Source: a virus
DNA length: 22,704 bases
Virus record (IMG/VR): IMGVR_UViG_3300046167_000325
Coordinates: 1 to 22,704 of that record
Strand: one strand, 5' to 3'
Positions 7,585 to 17,500 of this stretch are shown here, piece by piece. The position numbers and the translations under genes were made by a program. How positions within the stretch are numbered: the stretch's first letter is position 1; every line of letters starts with the position of its first letter. Under the pieces are notes generated by a model that worked only from the letters and a program-made list of their open reading frames with translations, ran no database searches and was not told the DNA's origin.

Positions 7585-10500
7585 ATGTCTACAAGTAGAA
7601 GACAACAAATACAAGATAATTTACAGAATGCTGCACAAATAAACCCAGAAGCAACTAAACCTGCACAGTTTCAATCAGGAACTACTGAAGGCGTAGCTTT
7701 AAATAACTTTACTGTAAAGGCTCTTAATAGCGTAAATAGTTTTTTAACAGGTGCAGCTCAATCATTTGTTAATACTAAAATAGAAGAAGACTATTTAGAT
7801 GGACAAATTAAACGTCACCAAGGTGTAGCATTTGAAGACCTTCCTGGAGAAGGAAGAAATAAATTTCTTAATGAAGGATGGAGAGTAGTAGACGCTAATA
7901 ATAAACTTCAATCTATGTTTACTGAACTTGAGAATGAGGTTGAAAGCACGCATTTTAAAGTATCTCCTGAAGAATTTAGACCTTTAACTACTCAATTTTT
8001 AACAGATAAATTAGAGGGTTTAGATGGTCCTACAGCTTCTTTAGTTAAAGAGGGTATTAATAAATACCTTCCTTCAATACTAACGAAACAGCTTAATCTT
8101 TATGACCAAGAAAGTAAAAAAAATGCAGGTCTTTCTATTAAAGAATCTATAAAAAATATACCTTCGACTATTAGTACGGAAGAACTACAAAATACTCTTG
8201 ATGGTCCAGAGGGTATAAAAACACTTACGGGAAATCTTTATGAATCAGAACAAGAACAAGTTGTTCTTTCAAGCATTGTTGAACGTCTTGTTTTAAGTGA
8301 CGATGGGATAGACTTTTTTGATAAGTTTAAAAGTACAGAGTATGGTAAAAATATTTATGACTCTTTAGATGCCGACACTAAAATAGAACTAAATAATTTT
8401 AAAACTGCTAGAGTTAACCAATTAACCCAAGAGATATCTCAAGAACGTCAACAAGATATTGAGGCAACGACTAAAGCGTTTTCAACCCCTGGTAGTACGA
8501 TGACGGGGGAACAGTATTTATCTACTGTATTTTCTATTTTTACAGAAGAAGGTGTGGCACGTAAAAATTTAAGTCCTTCTGTAAAAAATGCTTTTTCTAA
8601 AGTAGTAGAGGATAGAAAAAATACGCTTGAAGATATATTACTAGCAGAGACTAAGGTTTATAATACTATAGAAAACTTTGATGTATCTAAGTTTGTAGAA
8701 CCCTTATCCGCTTTAATAAATCCAGATAACCCTACTGAGTTTCAAGGACTTCTTGAAGAAGCTTTTGGAAATAAAAATATTAAAGGCTTAGATAGGGCAG
8801 ACTCAAGAATATCTGTTGCTATAGCACTTACTAAACCAGGTATTACAGAAGAAGAACTTAATAATTGGGTTGAACAAAAAATGCCGCGTGGAGAAATACA
8901 AGAGTATGTATCCAGTGTATTTGATAAGAATACTGGTCAAGCTGTAAAGTATCTTAATGAAGAACTTATTAGTTTACAAAATGAGGCAAAAAGCGTTGGC
9001 CAAGAAAACGCTCTTAACAGTGCGTTAGAGTATTCTTCCCGTGTAATGCCAGCACAAACAAAATATTTAAATAATGAAATTACAGAAAAAGAGTTTATTA
9101 ATATTAGTAAAGACGCTTTAAACCTAGATAGCTTAAAGATTACACCTGAAATGTATAAGTTTGTTTCTAGTTCTATAAATAGAAAAGGACAGATAGTTAG
9201 GGAGAATAAGAATAAAGAACGCGCAACTAGATTGTCAGGAAATATAGACACTATTCTTAACGATGCTAAGACTCTAATAGACGCAGAATTTGCTACAACA
9301 GCTTTTCCTGACGTAGAGGTTATAAACAATATTAGAGATAATGCTAGCCAGCGTATAGAAAACGCTTATAAAAAGTCTGGTTTAAATCCAAATATTATTA
9401 ATAAAGCAGTAGGAGAGGTTAGATTATCTAATCTTGTATCTAGTGCTACTAATAAGAAAGCACTTAATTCAGCTACTTTAATGGGTATGTATAGTGTAAA
9501 GAGTAATAGTGGAGCGTGGCCTACTACAATAGATTCCAGTGGAAAAAAAGAAATTTCAAATGCTAAATTACTAGACAGTTTTGTTATTGAGACTGCTCAA
9601 AAATATTCTGTAGAAAACGCAGCAGCTCAAGAAGGGGGCGCGACTCAACAGGAATTAGTAAACCCTTTAGGACAAGCAATTTTAGATACAGAATATATAC
9701 CTACGGAGTTTAAAACGTCTATAGGAATACAAGATGTATTTAAAAGTCAAAGACCAGATGGTCCTACAGACGCCGAAAGAATGTTCATACAGTCTCGTGC
9801 AGGTACTTACATGACGCTACTTGATAAAAACCCTGGGTTAGCTAAAAAGTTTGGAAACCATATAGATAGAGCATATCTGGATTTAATACACGAACAAATA
9901 CAGAAAGGGAACGCTACTGCAGACGCGGAAGGTTATAATAACGCCATTGATATTGTATCTATTTTAGCAAGTGACATAAATAAAGTTAACTTTGAAGAAT
10001 CTATTAGTGTTATAAATGAAACAGTAGATAATAAACTTAAAGATTATTCTATTAGTGGAAACTCTTTATCTCATATTAAATACGCAGTGACTAATATGGT
10101 AATCAAATCACAATTACGTAACGGTAATATAAATTCTAAACTAGAAGAAAAACTTGCAGTACAAAGCATTAAAAACTATATGGCCGATAATGTTTATATA
10201 CTTAATTCTGAGGGTGAAGAAAGTGTGTTTGTTGAATCAGACCCTAACAGTAATGTACTTTCTAGGATGTATGGAGAAAATGCTCATATGTATACCCATA
10301 AAGATATTAAATATGATTTAATTGACTTTATGTTTACTAAAGGTGACAAGGATTTAAAAAATGTTTTAAAAGAAAAAAACAAATTTGGGACTTCTTTGTT
10401 CCCTGGCGGAAAAAATACAGAAGGTCTTCCTGGATACTTTGGCCAGATAGGGGCTATATCTAGGCCCGTTAGGTTTACTTATAATTCAGAGAATGGAAAA

Positions 10501-10743
10501 ATTATTGCTAGAATTAGTAGAGCATTTGAAGACGAACAGGGAATGGATATGATATTTGATATAGATGATGTTAGTAAATTTGCTAATAAACGAGACTACT
10601 CGAAAGAAGCAACAATAAGAAAAGCAACTACACTTGCTCACATCCGTCAATACGGGCTGCCACCTAGCCATGTCGTTGAAGGAAGGCCTCGTTTAACTAA
10701 ACAAACTAGGTTAGTATCTCCATTTCTTTCAAGGAATAAATAA
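7585..10743 (+). CDS. Internal virion (core) protein, T7 gp15-like
   Basis: This 1052-residue, largely helical and charged protein sits between the gp14-like and gp16-like genes, the position of T7 gp15 (747 residues), which forms the periplasmic tube of the ejection machine. The N-terminal part (VNSFLTGAAQSFVNTKIEED, then a GQIKRHQGVAFEDLPGEG region) has the look of gp15-family N-termini. I see no transmembrane segment and no peptidase or lytic transglycosylase motif. It is about 300 residues longer than T7 gp15. GAGGAAG at 7572-7578 precedes the ATG, and only two bases separate it from the preceding stop. A clear terminator follows. The function is assigned mainly from position and composition. 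Confidence 0.78.
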   Translation: MSTSRRQQIQDNLQNAAQINPEATKPAQFQSGTTEGVALNNFTVKALNSVNSFLTGAAQSFVNTKIEEDYLDGQIKRHQGVAFEDLPGEGRNKFLNEGWRVVDANNKLQSMFTELENEVESTHFKVSPEEFRPLTTQFLTDKLEGLDGPTASLVKEGINKYLPSILTKQLNLYDQESKKNAGLSIKESIKNIPSTISTEELQNTLDGPEGIKTLTGNLYESEQEQVVLSSIVERLVLSDDGIDFFDKFKSTEYGKNIYDSLDADTKIELNNFKTARVNQLTQEISQERQQDIEATTKAFSTPGSTMTGEQYLSTVFSIFTEEGVARKNLSPSVKNAFSKVVEDRKNTLEDILLAETKVYNTIENFDVSKFVEPLSALINPDNPTEFQGLLEEAFGNKNIKGLDRADSRISVAIALTKPGITEEELNNWVEQKMPRGEIQEYVSSVFDKNTGQAVKYLNEELISLQNEAKSVGQENALNSALEYSSRVMPAQTKYLNNEITEKEFINISKDALNLDSLKITPEMYKFVSSSINRKGQIVRENKNKERATRLSGNIDTILNDAKTLIDAEFATTAFPDVEVINNIRDNASQRIENAYKKSGLNPNIINKAVGEVRLSNLVSSATNKKALNSATLMGMYSVKSNSGAWPTTIDSSGKKEISNAKLLDSFVIETAQKYSVENAAAQEGGATQQELVNPLGQAILDTEYIPTEFKTSIGIQDVFKSQRPDGPTDAERMFIQSRAGTYMTLLDKNPGLAKKFGNHIDRAYLDLIHEQIQKGNATADAEGYNNAIDIVSILASDINKVNFEESISVINETVDNKLKDYSISGNSLSHIKYAVTNMVIKSQLRNGNINSKLEEKLAVQSIKNYMADNVYILNSEGEESVFVESDPNSNVLSRMYGENAHMYTHKDIKYDLIDFMFTKGDKDLKNVLKEKNKFGTSLFPGGKNTEGLPGYFGQIGAISRPVRFTYNSENGKIIARISRAFEDEQGMDMIFDIDDVSKFANKRDYSKEATIRKATTLAHIRQYGLPPSHVVEGRPRLTKQTRLVSPFLSRNK

Positions 10744-10769
10744 TATACTTAATAAAAATAAACAACAAA

Positions 10770-10794
10770 GGGGAAGATAATATCTTCCTCTTTT
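10770..10794 (+). terminator. Intrinsic terminator or processing hairpin between the gp15-like and gp16-like genes
   Basis: GGGGAAGAT at 10770-10778 pairs over nine base pairs (one G-T wobble) with ATCTTCCTC at 10782-10790 around an AAT loop. TTTT at 10791-10794 follows. The stem and short T-tract support partial termination. The ribosome-binding block for the gp16-like gene begins four bases later, so some readthrough or processing is needed for the downstream genes unless a promoter I cannot identify lies nearby. Confidence 0.7.
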
Positions 10795-10797
10795 ATT

Positions 10798-10809
10798 TAA
10801 AGGAGGCTA
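10798..10809 (+). promoter_or_regulatory. Shared ribosome-binding block, copy 1
   Basis: TAAAGGAGGCTA, with a full-strength AAAGGAGG Shine-Dalgarno, sits one base before the ATG of the gp16-like gene. The identical 12 bases occur at 14544-14555 and 18109-18120, each just after a hairpin. Confidence 0.85.
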
Positions 10810-10810
10810 T

Positions 10811-13800
10811 ATGTCTGATAAAAAAAGTAATCTTTTTGAGATTAACAGTGACGACATTGTTAGTCCAAACGAAGACGTTATAAAAAGTTCACCAAGCATA
10901 AAAAGATATTCAGACCGTATAAATTCTCAATTAAGCTTTAGTGAAAACATAGGATTATCTATTGCACCTGTGTATAAAGCAGTCAAAAGAAAAGTTACTG
11001 ATGAGCTTCCTAGGTCTATGGAAGAACTAGAAATATCTTACGAGAGTTCTATTCTTGACGTAGCTGGTGTAGATTTACTTAACGATGCAATAAAGTTAGG
11101 TGCTGCTATAGATATAGTAACGGATTCTGAATATGAAAAAAGAGTAGACCCTAATTTAGATAGACGCGAAGTGTACGAACAAGTTACTTCAGGTGTACCT
11201 GTAGACTATCACGTAGACTTATTATCTTATGGAAACCTTTCAGATATGTTACTGGCTAAGCAACGTGTTATTGAAAAAGTTCAAAAACAACGGTTAATAG
11301 AAAAACAACATGGTTTTAAGTTTACTAGATTCATGAGTATGATGGTTGATGTAGATTTTGCATTAATACCCTTTGGCATGGGTGTAGCTTCTAAAGGTAG
11401 ACATGCCTACAAAGGCGTTGATATGTTATCAAAAAATATATTAAAAGATAATTTAAAAAGCGGTATGATTAATGGTACTGCAAGTGGTGCATTGTTAGGC
11501 GGATTATATTCTTCTGCAACAGATGGCGCAGGTGTTGATGACGCACTTTTATTTACTGTATTAGGCACTACAACAGGGGGAATCCTTGGTGCAACTACAG
11601 GTTTAATAGGACAGGCTTTTGCTAAAAAATATATGCAGATGGGAGATGAGTTTGTTAATACAGCTAATAAAGGTAAAGGAGACCTTTACAGTGGCCCTCC
11701 TTTATTAGAGGGTACAGTAGAAGCCCCTATACCAATGCGTGATGTAACCCCTGGAAGATTAGAAAGAGACTTACTTCCACAAGAAGCTGCAGAAATTAGA
11801 GGCGGCATATTTATAGAAGGTACATCTAAACCTGTAACTAAAAGAAGAGGCTCTGATGGAAAGCCATTAAGGAACGATGTAAATGTTATTATTGATAACG
11901 CTATTCAATGGCAGAAAGACACAGACTTTTTAGCTAGGCGGCAAAAAGATTTAGATAATAAAGGCGTAAAGATTTTAATGTCTCCCATATTTTCTAGGCC
12001 CCTTGGAAATGCACTTAACAACAGAGGCTTTACAAGCCCAGCTGCTACAGTAAATTGGACATACGGAAATATTATGGAAAGTTCAAGCGGATTAAATAGA
12101 GCATATGACACTGCTAGTGCAGCAGCTACAATGGAATCCTTTGTTTTAAAAGCTTCAGAGTCTTTAGGAGATGTATATAAACAACAACTAAAAGCTCTTA
12201 ACTTTGTTAACGAAAAAACGGGGATAAATAAATCAGTATTTCTTACAAGAAAAGATGAAGTTAAAATTAACAGGGACCTTATATTACATAGAAATAACTT
12301 GGCTATGGGAAGAGAAGGAACTCAAAACCCAGGCATTATAGAGTTGTCTAAGTCAATAGATAATTCTATGAATACTCTTTATAAAATAGAATCAGCTGAA
12401 GGTTTAGATATTTCTAAGTCTGTTGCAGGATTTGAAAATAAATTAAATTCTTTTAGAGAACATTATTATCCTGTGCAGTGGACTAATAAAATAGGAAACT
12501 ATATTAGGAGTGCGCCAGATAATTTAAAAGCGGATATGACAAAAGCTTTTGTTAAAGGATTAGCTAAACCTTATATGGCATTAAACCCTAGTTTTACAGA
12601 AGAGATAGCAGAAGCAGTAGCGAATGCTGTAATAAAACGCTCTTTATCTCAAAGCAGTAACATTAACTTAGATATGTCTTTAAGTAATCTATTAACTACA
12701 GATGGTAAGGCAGCCCTACGAGTAATGTTAGAAGAATCAGGTCTTAGCGAAAATAAAATAAATAGTTTTATGGATAAATTTAAAACACCTACAGACAAAG
12801 CTAAACCAGGTTATGCTAAGAGAAGGGTTGATATAGACTTAGCTGCGGAAATAAACCTTCCTGGCGTAGCACAGCCTATACAAATAGTAGATTTAATTGA
12901 TAACAATATACTAACAGTTTTACATAGGCGTATTAGAAATGGTGCAGGTAGAGCAGCTTTAGCTAGAAAAGGCTTAAGAAGTATACAAGACGAGAAAAAA
13001 CTTATATCTGCTATGATGAAAGAACAAGACTTTTTAAAAGTTCCTAAAAACGAACAGATAAGTGAGTTAGAATTAATTGCACATTTTTCCCATTTTAAAG
13101 GTGCTGCAATACAAGGATACGGAAAAACTTTATCTAGTGGTAAACTAGAAAGCCAAGGTCCATTGGTCTCACTTGCGAAGTCTGGAGTTCAATTAGGCTA
13201 TTTAAACCAACAATTATTTGTTCAAGGTTTAGAGTTTGGTAATGTTATAGGTCATATGGGGTTAATTTCTATGACTGAAAGAATGATTAAGCCTATGTTT
13301 GCTAGTGCATACAGACAACACGGTAAAAAGGTACTAGAAGAAATAGCTGTATTTTCAGGAAACTTAGGTTATGACCACAAGTTTCTTGTACCTCATAGAA
13401 TGCTAGATGAATTAAATAGTAAAGAAAGAGGAAAGTTTATGGATAAGGCTATAGAGTACTCAGGCAATCTAAAGTATATACAAGGCTATACTTCTTTGTT
13501 TAATGTTATAAAAGGCTTACAACAAAGAATTACTGCTATAGGATATACAGATAAATTGTTTAGGACTTTATATAAAAGCTTAGACAAAAATGGAAACCTT
13601 GTACTTTCTAAAAAAGATGCTGCTAGATTATTAGATAGTTTTAATATAGGGCCTAAAAGAGCAGAAGAGTATGCAGATTTAATAAGAAACAATATAGTTA
13701 AGATGAAAAAGAGTAGGCTAGGGTATGTGTTTACAGATTCTTTACAACCAAAATTATGGAGTAAAGAACTAGCAGACGATTTTGGTGCAAGTATGCACAT

Positions 13801-14506
13801 GAGAATAAACCAATCTGTTCAGAAATCTTTAGCAGGTGAACAAGACCCGTTTATTTTTACTAATGCAGGAAGTATAATGTTTAACTTAGTTACATTCCCT
13901 GCCCAAGCTCTTAATAAACAAGCTCTTAGACAACTTCGTCTTGCAGACTCTGAATCTGTTCTTAATCTTTTACTAGGTTTATCTATCGCTACTGGAGTAT
14001 CTTACATAAAAGATTACACTAATGGTAAAGAAGGACGTACTACTGCAGAACATGTTGCAAGAGGTGTTGCTTATTCTAACATTTTAGGTTGGGTTCCAAT
14101 GTATACCAATTATCTTGGTACTATTACAGGAGCAGAATTTCTTAGGTTTAATAATCGTTATACAGACCAGGCAGGTTTAACACCCGTTTCTTTAAAATAC
14201 GGAGAAGACTTATTAAGGATTCTTCCTGCTTTATCTGCAGGGGCAATGGGAACTGCAGACTTTAAAGATAGACGGTCTATGGCAGCACTACCTTATTATA
14301 AAACAGTAGGGGTAGGAACTGCTTTAGATAAGCTGGTAACAAGAAATATAAGTAAAGAAGAAGAAAAAAATATTTTAGGTGAATTTGAAATACTTGACGG
14401 TTGGATGGAAGACACTTCTACCTTGCCTAAAGATTTATATGATGATTTACCAGAAGATTATTTTGAACGATTGGCTTCTTCAATTATAGATGCTAATAAC
14501 TATTAA
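10811..14506 (+). CDS. Internal virion (core/ejection) protein, T7 gp16-like
   Basis: This 1231-residue protein is close in size to T7 gp16 (1318) and lies directly before the fibre gene as in T7. gp16 is ejected into the cell and spans the inner membrane during DNA entry. Visible features: a charged N-terminus, a Gly/Ala-rich hydrophobic region at about residues 216-272 (SGALLGGLYSSATDG, then TTTGGILGATTGLIGQAF) that could insert in a membrane, long helical middle parts, and a gp16-like C-terminal region with MFNLVTFPAQALNKQALRQL followed by hydrophobic LNLLLGLSIATGVSYI near 1050-1065. T7 gp16 begins with a lytic transglycosylase domain; I see no catalytic Glu-Ser or GLMQ-type motif here. 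Translation starts from a very strong site (AAAGGAGG). Confidence 0.82.
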   Translation: MSDKKSNLFEINSDDIVSPNEDVIKSSPSIKRYSDRINSQLSFSENIGLSIAPVYKAVKRKVTDELPRSMEELEISYESSILDVAGVDLLNDAIKLGAAIDIVTDSEYEKRVDPNLDRREVYEQVTSGVPVDYHVDLLSYGNLSDMLLAKQRVIEKVQKQRLIEKQHGFKFTRFMSMMVDVDFALIPFGMGVASKGRHAYKGVDMLSKNILKDNLKSGMINGTASGALLGGLYSSATDGAGVDDALLFTVLGTTTGGILGATTGLIGQAFAKKYMQMGDEFVNTANKGKGDLYSGPPLLEGTVEAPIPMRDVTPGRLERDLLPQEAAEIRGGIFIEGTSKPVTKRRGSDGKPLRNDVNVIIDNAIQWQKDTDFLARRQKDLDNKGVKILMSPIFSRPLGNALNNRGFTSPAATVNWTYGNIMESSSGLNRAYDTASAAATMESFVLKASESLGDVYKQQLKALNFVNEKTGINKSVFLTRKDEVKINRDLILHRNNLAMGREGTQNPGIIELSKSIDNSMNTLYKIESAEGLDISKSVAGFENKLNSFREHYYPVQWTNKIGNYIRSAPDNLKADMTKAFVKGLAKPYMALNPSFTEEIAEAVANAVIKRSLSQSSNINLDMSLSNLLTTDGKAALRVMLEESGLSENKINSFMDKFKTPTDKAKPGYAKRRVDIDLAAEINLPGVAQPIQIVDLIDNNILTVLHRRIRNGAGRAALARKGLRSIQDEKKLISAMMKEQDFLKVPKNEQISELELIAHFSHFKGAAIQGYGKTLSSGKLESQGPLVSLAKSGVQLGYLNQQLFVQGLEFGNVIGHMGLISMTERMIKPMFASAYRQHGKKVLEEIAVFSGNLGYDHKFLVPHRMLDELNSKERGKFMDKAIEYSGNLKYIQGYTSLFNVIKGLQQRITAIGYTDKLFRTLYKSLDKNGNLVLSKKDAARLLDSFNIGPKRAEEYADLIRNNIVKMKKSRLGYVFTDSLQPKLWSKELADDFGASMHMRINQSVQKSLAGEQDPFIFTNAGSIMFNLVTFPAQALNKQALRQLRLADSESVLNLLLGLSIATGVSYIKDYTNGKEGRTTAEHVARGVAYSNILGWVPMYTNYLGTITGAEFLRFNNRYTDQAGLTPVSLKYGEDLLRILPALSAGAMGTADFKDRRSMAALPYYKTVGVGTALDKLVTRNISKEEEKNILGEFEILDGWMEDTSTLPKDLYDDLPEDYFERLASSIIDANNY

Positions 14507-14512
14507 AATACT

Positions 14513-14532
14513 GGGGGGCCATAAGGCCCTCC
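14513..14532 (+). terminator. GC-rich hairpin between the gp16-like and fibre genes
   Basis: GGGGGGCC at 14513-14520 pairs with GGCCCTCC at 14525-14532 (eight pairs, one G-T wobble) around an ATAA loop. Only TCAACTTTAAC follows, so the T-tract is poor. It may slow or partly terminate transcription, or protect transcript ends. It ends 11 bases before the shared ribosome-binding block. Confidence 0.55.
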
Positions 14533-14543
14533 TCAACTTTAAC

Positions 14544-14555
14544 TAAAGGAGGCTA
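14544..14555 (+). promoter_or_regulatory. Shared ribosome-binding block, copy 2
   Basis: TAAAGGAGGCTA is identical to the copies at 10798 and 18109. It lies two bases before the TTG start of the tail fibre gene and is the main reason for accepting that rare start codon. Confidence 0.85.
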
Positions 14556-14557
14556 GA

Positions 14558-17500
14558 TTGGCCCTAACTACAGTGGAATACACATACTCAGGACAAGCGT
14601 CATTCGCTATCCCTTTCTCATTAGGTATACTTAATAGAGCGTATGTAACTATTCAAATAAACAATCAGGTAGATGGTTCAGGCGACCCTCTTTACTATAC
14701 TAACTTTACCTGGACTAGTGACAGTGAAGTTGTAATAAACGGACTAACTAACGGAGATATAATTAAAATAGCTAGAACTATCCCTAGTAATTTGTTGCTA
14801 TCAGATTACACGGCAGGTTCTAACATAACAAGAGATAACTTAAATATAGCTAACAAGCAGCTTATAATGCTCATACATGAAGTGTTAGATAAGAATGTTA
14901 CACAACAGACTAAGCTAGATACTATTGAATCAGGAGCTACTGCAGACCAGACTGCTGCTGAAATAAAGACAGCTTATGAAAGTAATGCTAATACTAATGC
15001 ATTTACAGATGCAGACGAGAGTAAGCTAGATGGTATTGAGGCTGGTGCTGATGTAACAGATACAGCTAATGTAACTGCAGCTGGTGCTGTGATGGACTCT
15101 GAGGTATCAGACTTAGCTGGTATTAAATCTGTTAACGTATCTACTCTACAAGTAAAACCTGCTGAAGGTGCATTCGTAGATGGTGATAAGACAAAGCTAA
15201 ATACTATAGAGACTAATGCTGACGTTACTGATACAGCTAACGTAGTAGCAGCTCTAACTGCAGGTACTAATATAACTATAGCGTCAGACGGTACTATAGC
15301 TTCTACTGCTGCAGGTGGTGGTGGCGGTGTGTCTGATATAGTAGAGGACCTTACTCCCCAGCTTGGAGGAGACTTGGACCTTAATAATCAGGATATAACA
15401 GGTACAGGTAATATAAGTATTACTGGTACAGTTAATGGACGTACCTTAGGAACAGATGGCACTAAGCTAGATGCAATAGAAGCACTGGCTGATGTTACAG
15501 ATACAGATAATGTTGTAGCTGCCCTTACTGCTGGTACTAACGTGACGATAGCTGCTGATGGTACAATTAGTTCTACAGACACTAATACAACTTACACTGT
15601 AGGTGATGGAGGTCTTACAACTAATGACTTTACAAACGCTGACCACAGTAAGCTAGACGGAATAGAAGCAGGTGCTACTGCTGACCAAACTAAAGCTGAT
15701 ATAGATGCATTGAATATAGATGCTGATACTTTAGATGGACAACATGGTTCTTACTACACTAGTTACGCTGATACAGCGGTAGCTGGTATAGTAGACTCAG
15801 CTCCTGGTACGTTAGATACGCTTAATGAGCTAGCACAGGCTTTAGGGGACGACCCTAACTTTGCTACTACTACAGCTACTAACCTTAGTCAGAAGCTACC
15901 TAAAGCTGGTGGCACAATGACAGGTGACATACTGTTTAACGACAATGTTAAAGCTAAGTTTGGTAATAGTGATTTACAAATCTATCACGACTCTAGTCAT
16001 TCATATATAAAGGACAGTGGTACAGGTAACTTATTTATTGATGCTACAAGTTTACGACTAAGAACAGGTGCAGGAACTGAAACATATTTAACAGCAGATG
16101 GTAATGGTTCTGTCGATTTATACTATGACAACGCTAAGAAGTTAGAAACAACATCTGTTGGTATAGATGTAACAGGTACAGTTGTTGCTGATAAAATGTT
16201 TGTTGAAGGTACAGCTGACACAAGGCAATGGGAAGCAGGTTCTGCAGGACAGAAGCTAGCTATATACGCCTATGATAACAGTACATTCTATCACAGATTA
16301 GACACAGGTAATGCTACTAATTACCAGTGGGGTACGTTTGATAACATTCCAATCTACACTATTACGAATAACACTATTAGAACAACGCTAACAAATAGCG
16401 GTAATTTTGGTATAGGTAGTACAAATCCGACTTCACTTTTACATTTAGCAGCAAATGCACCTTACATTACATTCGAAGATACTGATAACAATCAAGATTG
16501 GCAAATACAGGCAACTGCGTGGTTTGCTATACGTGACCAAACTGCAAACGCAGAGCGTATGCGTATTGATAGCTCAGGTCGCGTGGGCGTAGGTTTATCA
16601 GCACCGACTGCTAAGATGCATTTATTTACAGATGGTGTTGACCAATCAATGTTCTCAGCACAGGCAAACTTAGGCGTACAAAATAGAATACTTACATTAA
16701 AGTCTCCTGTTTCTGATAGCACTACACAACCTTTCAGATGGCAGACAAGTAATTCTATACTATGGGAAATTGATGGTACTGAATCAAAATCAATGAACCT
16801 TAATTCGGTAGGTAATTTGGGCTTAGGCACTTACAGCCCGACTTCTAAACTCAGTGTAGTAGGTGATATTAATTCTACTAAAAGCGGTGGTTCAACACTA
16901 ACACTAGAAAACTCTATTACATCTATTAGTGCTAATGAGTTAATTGGCGGTATTGATTTCAAAGGAAATGATACATCTGAAGATGGTAATGAGGTGCTTG
17001 CATTTATTAGGGCAAACGCATTAGACACAACGCCCGATAGTTGCATTAGATTTGGTACATTGCAAAACAATGGCGGTGTAGATGATGTTGTAACTGAGCG
17101 TATGCGTCTTGATAATTATGGCCGCTTGGGCATAGGAACTACAAGTCCTAACCATGAGCTACATATTGAAAGCACATCACCAACTATTCGTTTAGTTGAT
17201 ACTGATGGAAATAATACACTAGATATTACACAAAGCGGTTCGGCTTGTTATATAGATTTTGATAACACTATAAGATTTAGGAATTTAGCTAATGTTGAAA
17301 GACTTAGAATTGATTCAAATGGTATAGATGTAACAGGTGTTCTTGATATCTTTGATAATAACAGTGACATATCACCCGATGGTTCAGGAAGTGGACAGCT
17401 AAAGATTGATGGTAATGGTTACAGAGCTGCTATAGCATTAGATGCAGACGGTGTTAATCTTTATAGTACATCAGCTTCAAGACCATTAATATTTGGTGTA

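Noticed and set aside
8937-9329. 130-codon minus-strand open frame
   Set aside because: Antisense to the gp15-like gene, no recognisable protein, and the AT-rich composition makes such frames common.
14912-15694. CRISPR-like or iteron-like array from regularly recurring units
   Set aside because: The repeats are degenerate, unevenly spaced, in frame, and encode a known type of fibre shaft repeat.
16492-17070. Two minus-strand open frames under the fibre gene
   Set aside because: They are mirror frames of the repetitive fibre coding sequence with no start signal or family features.
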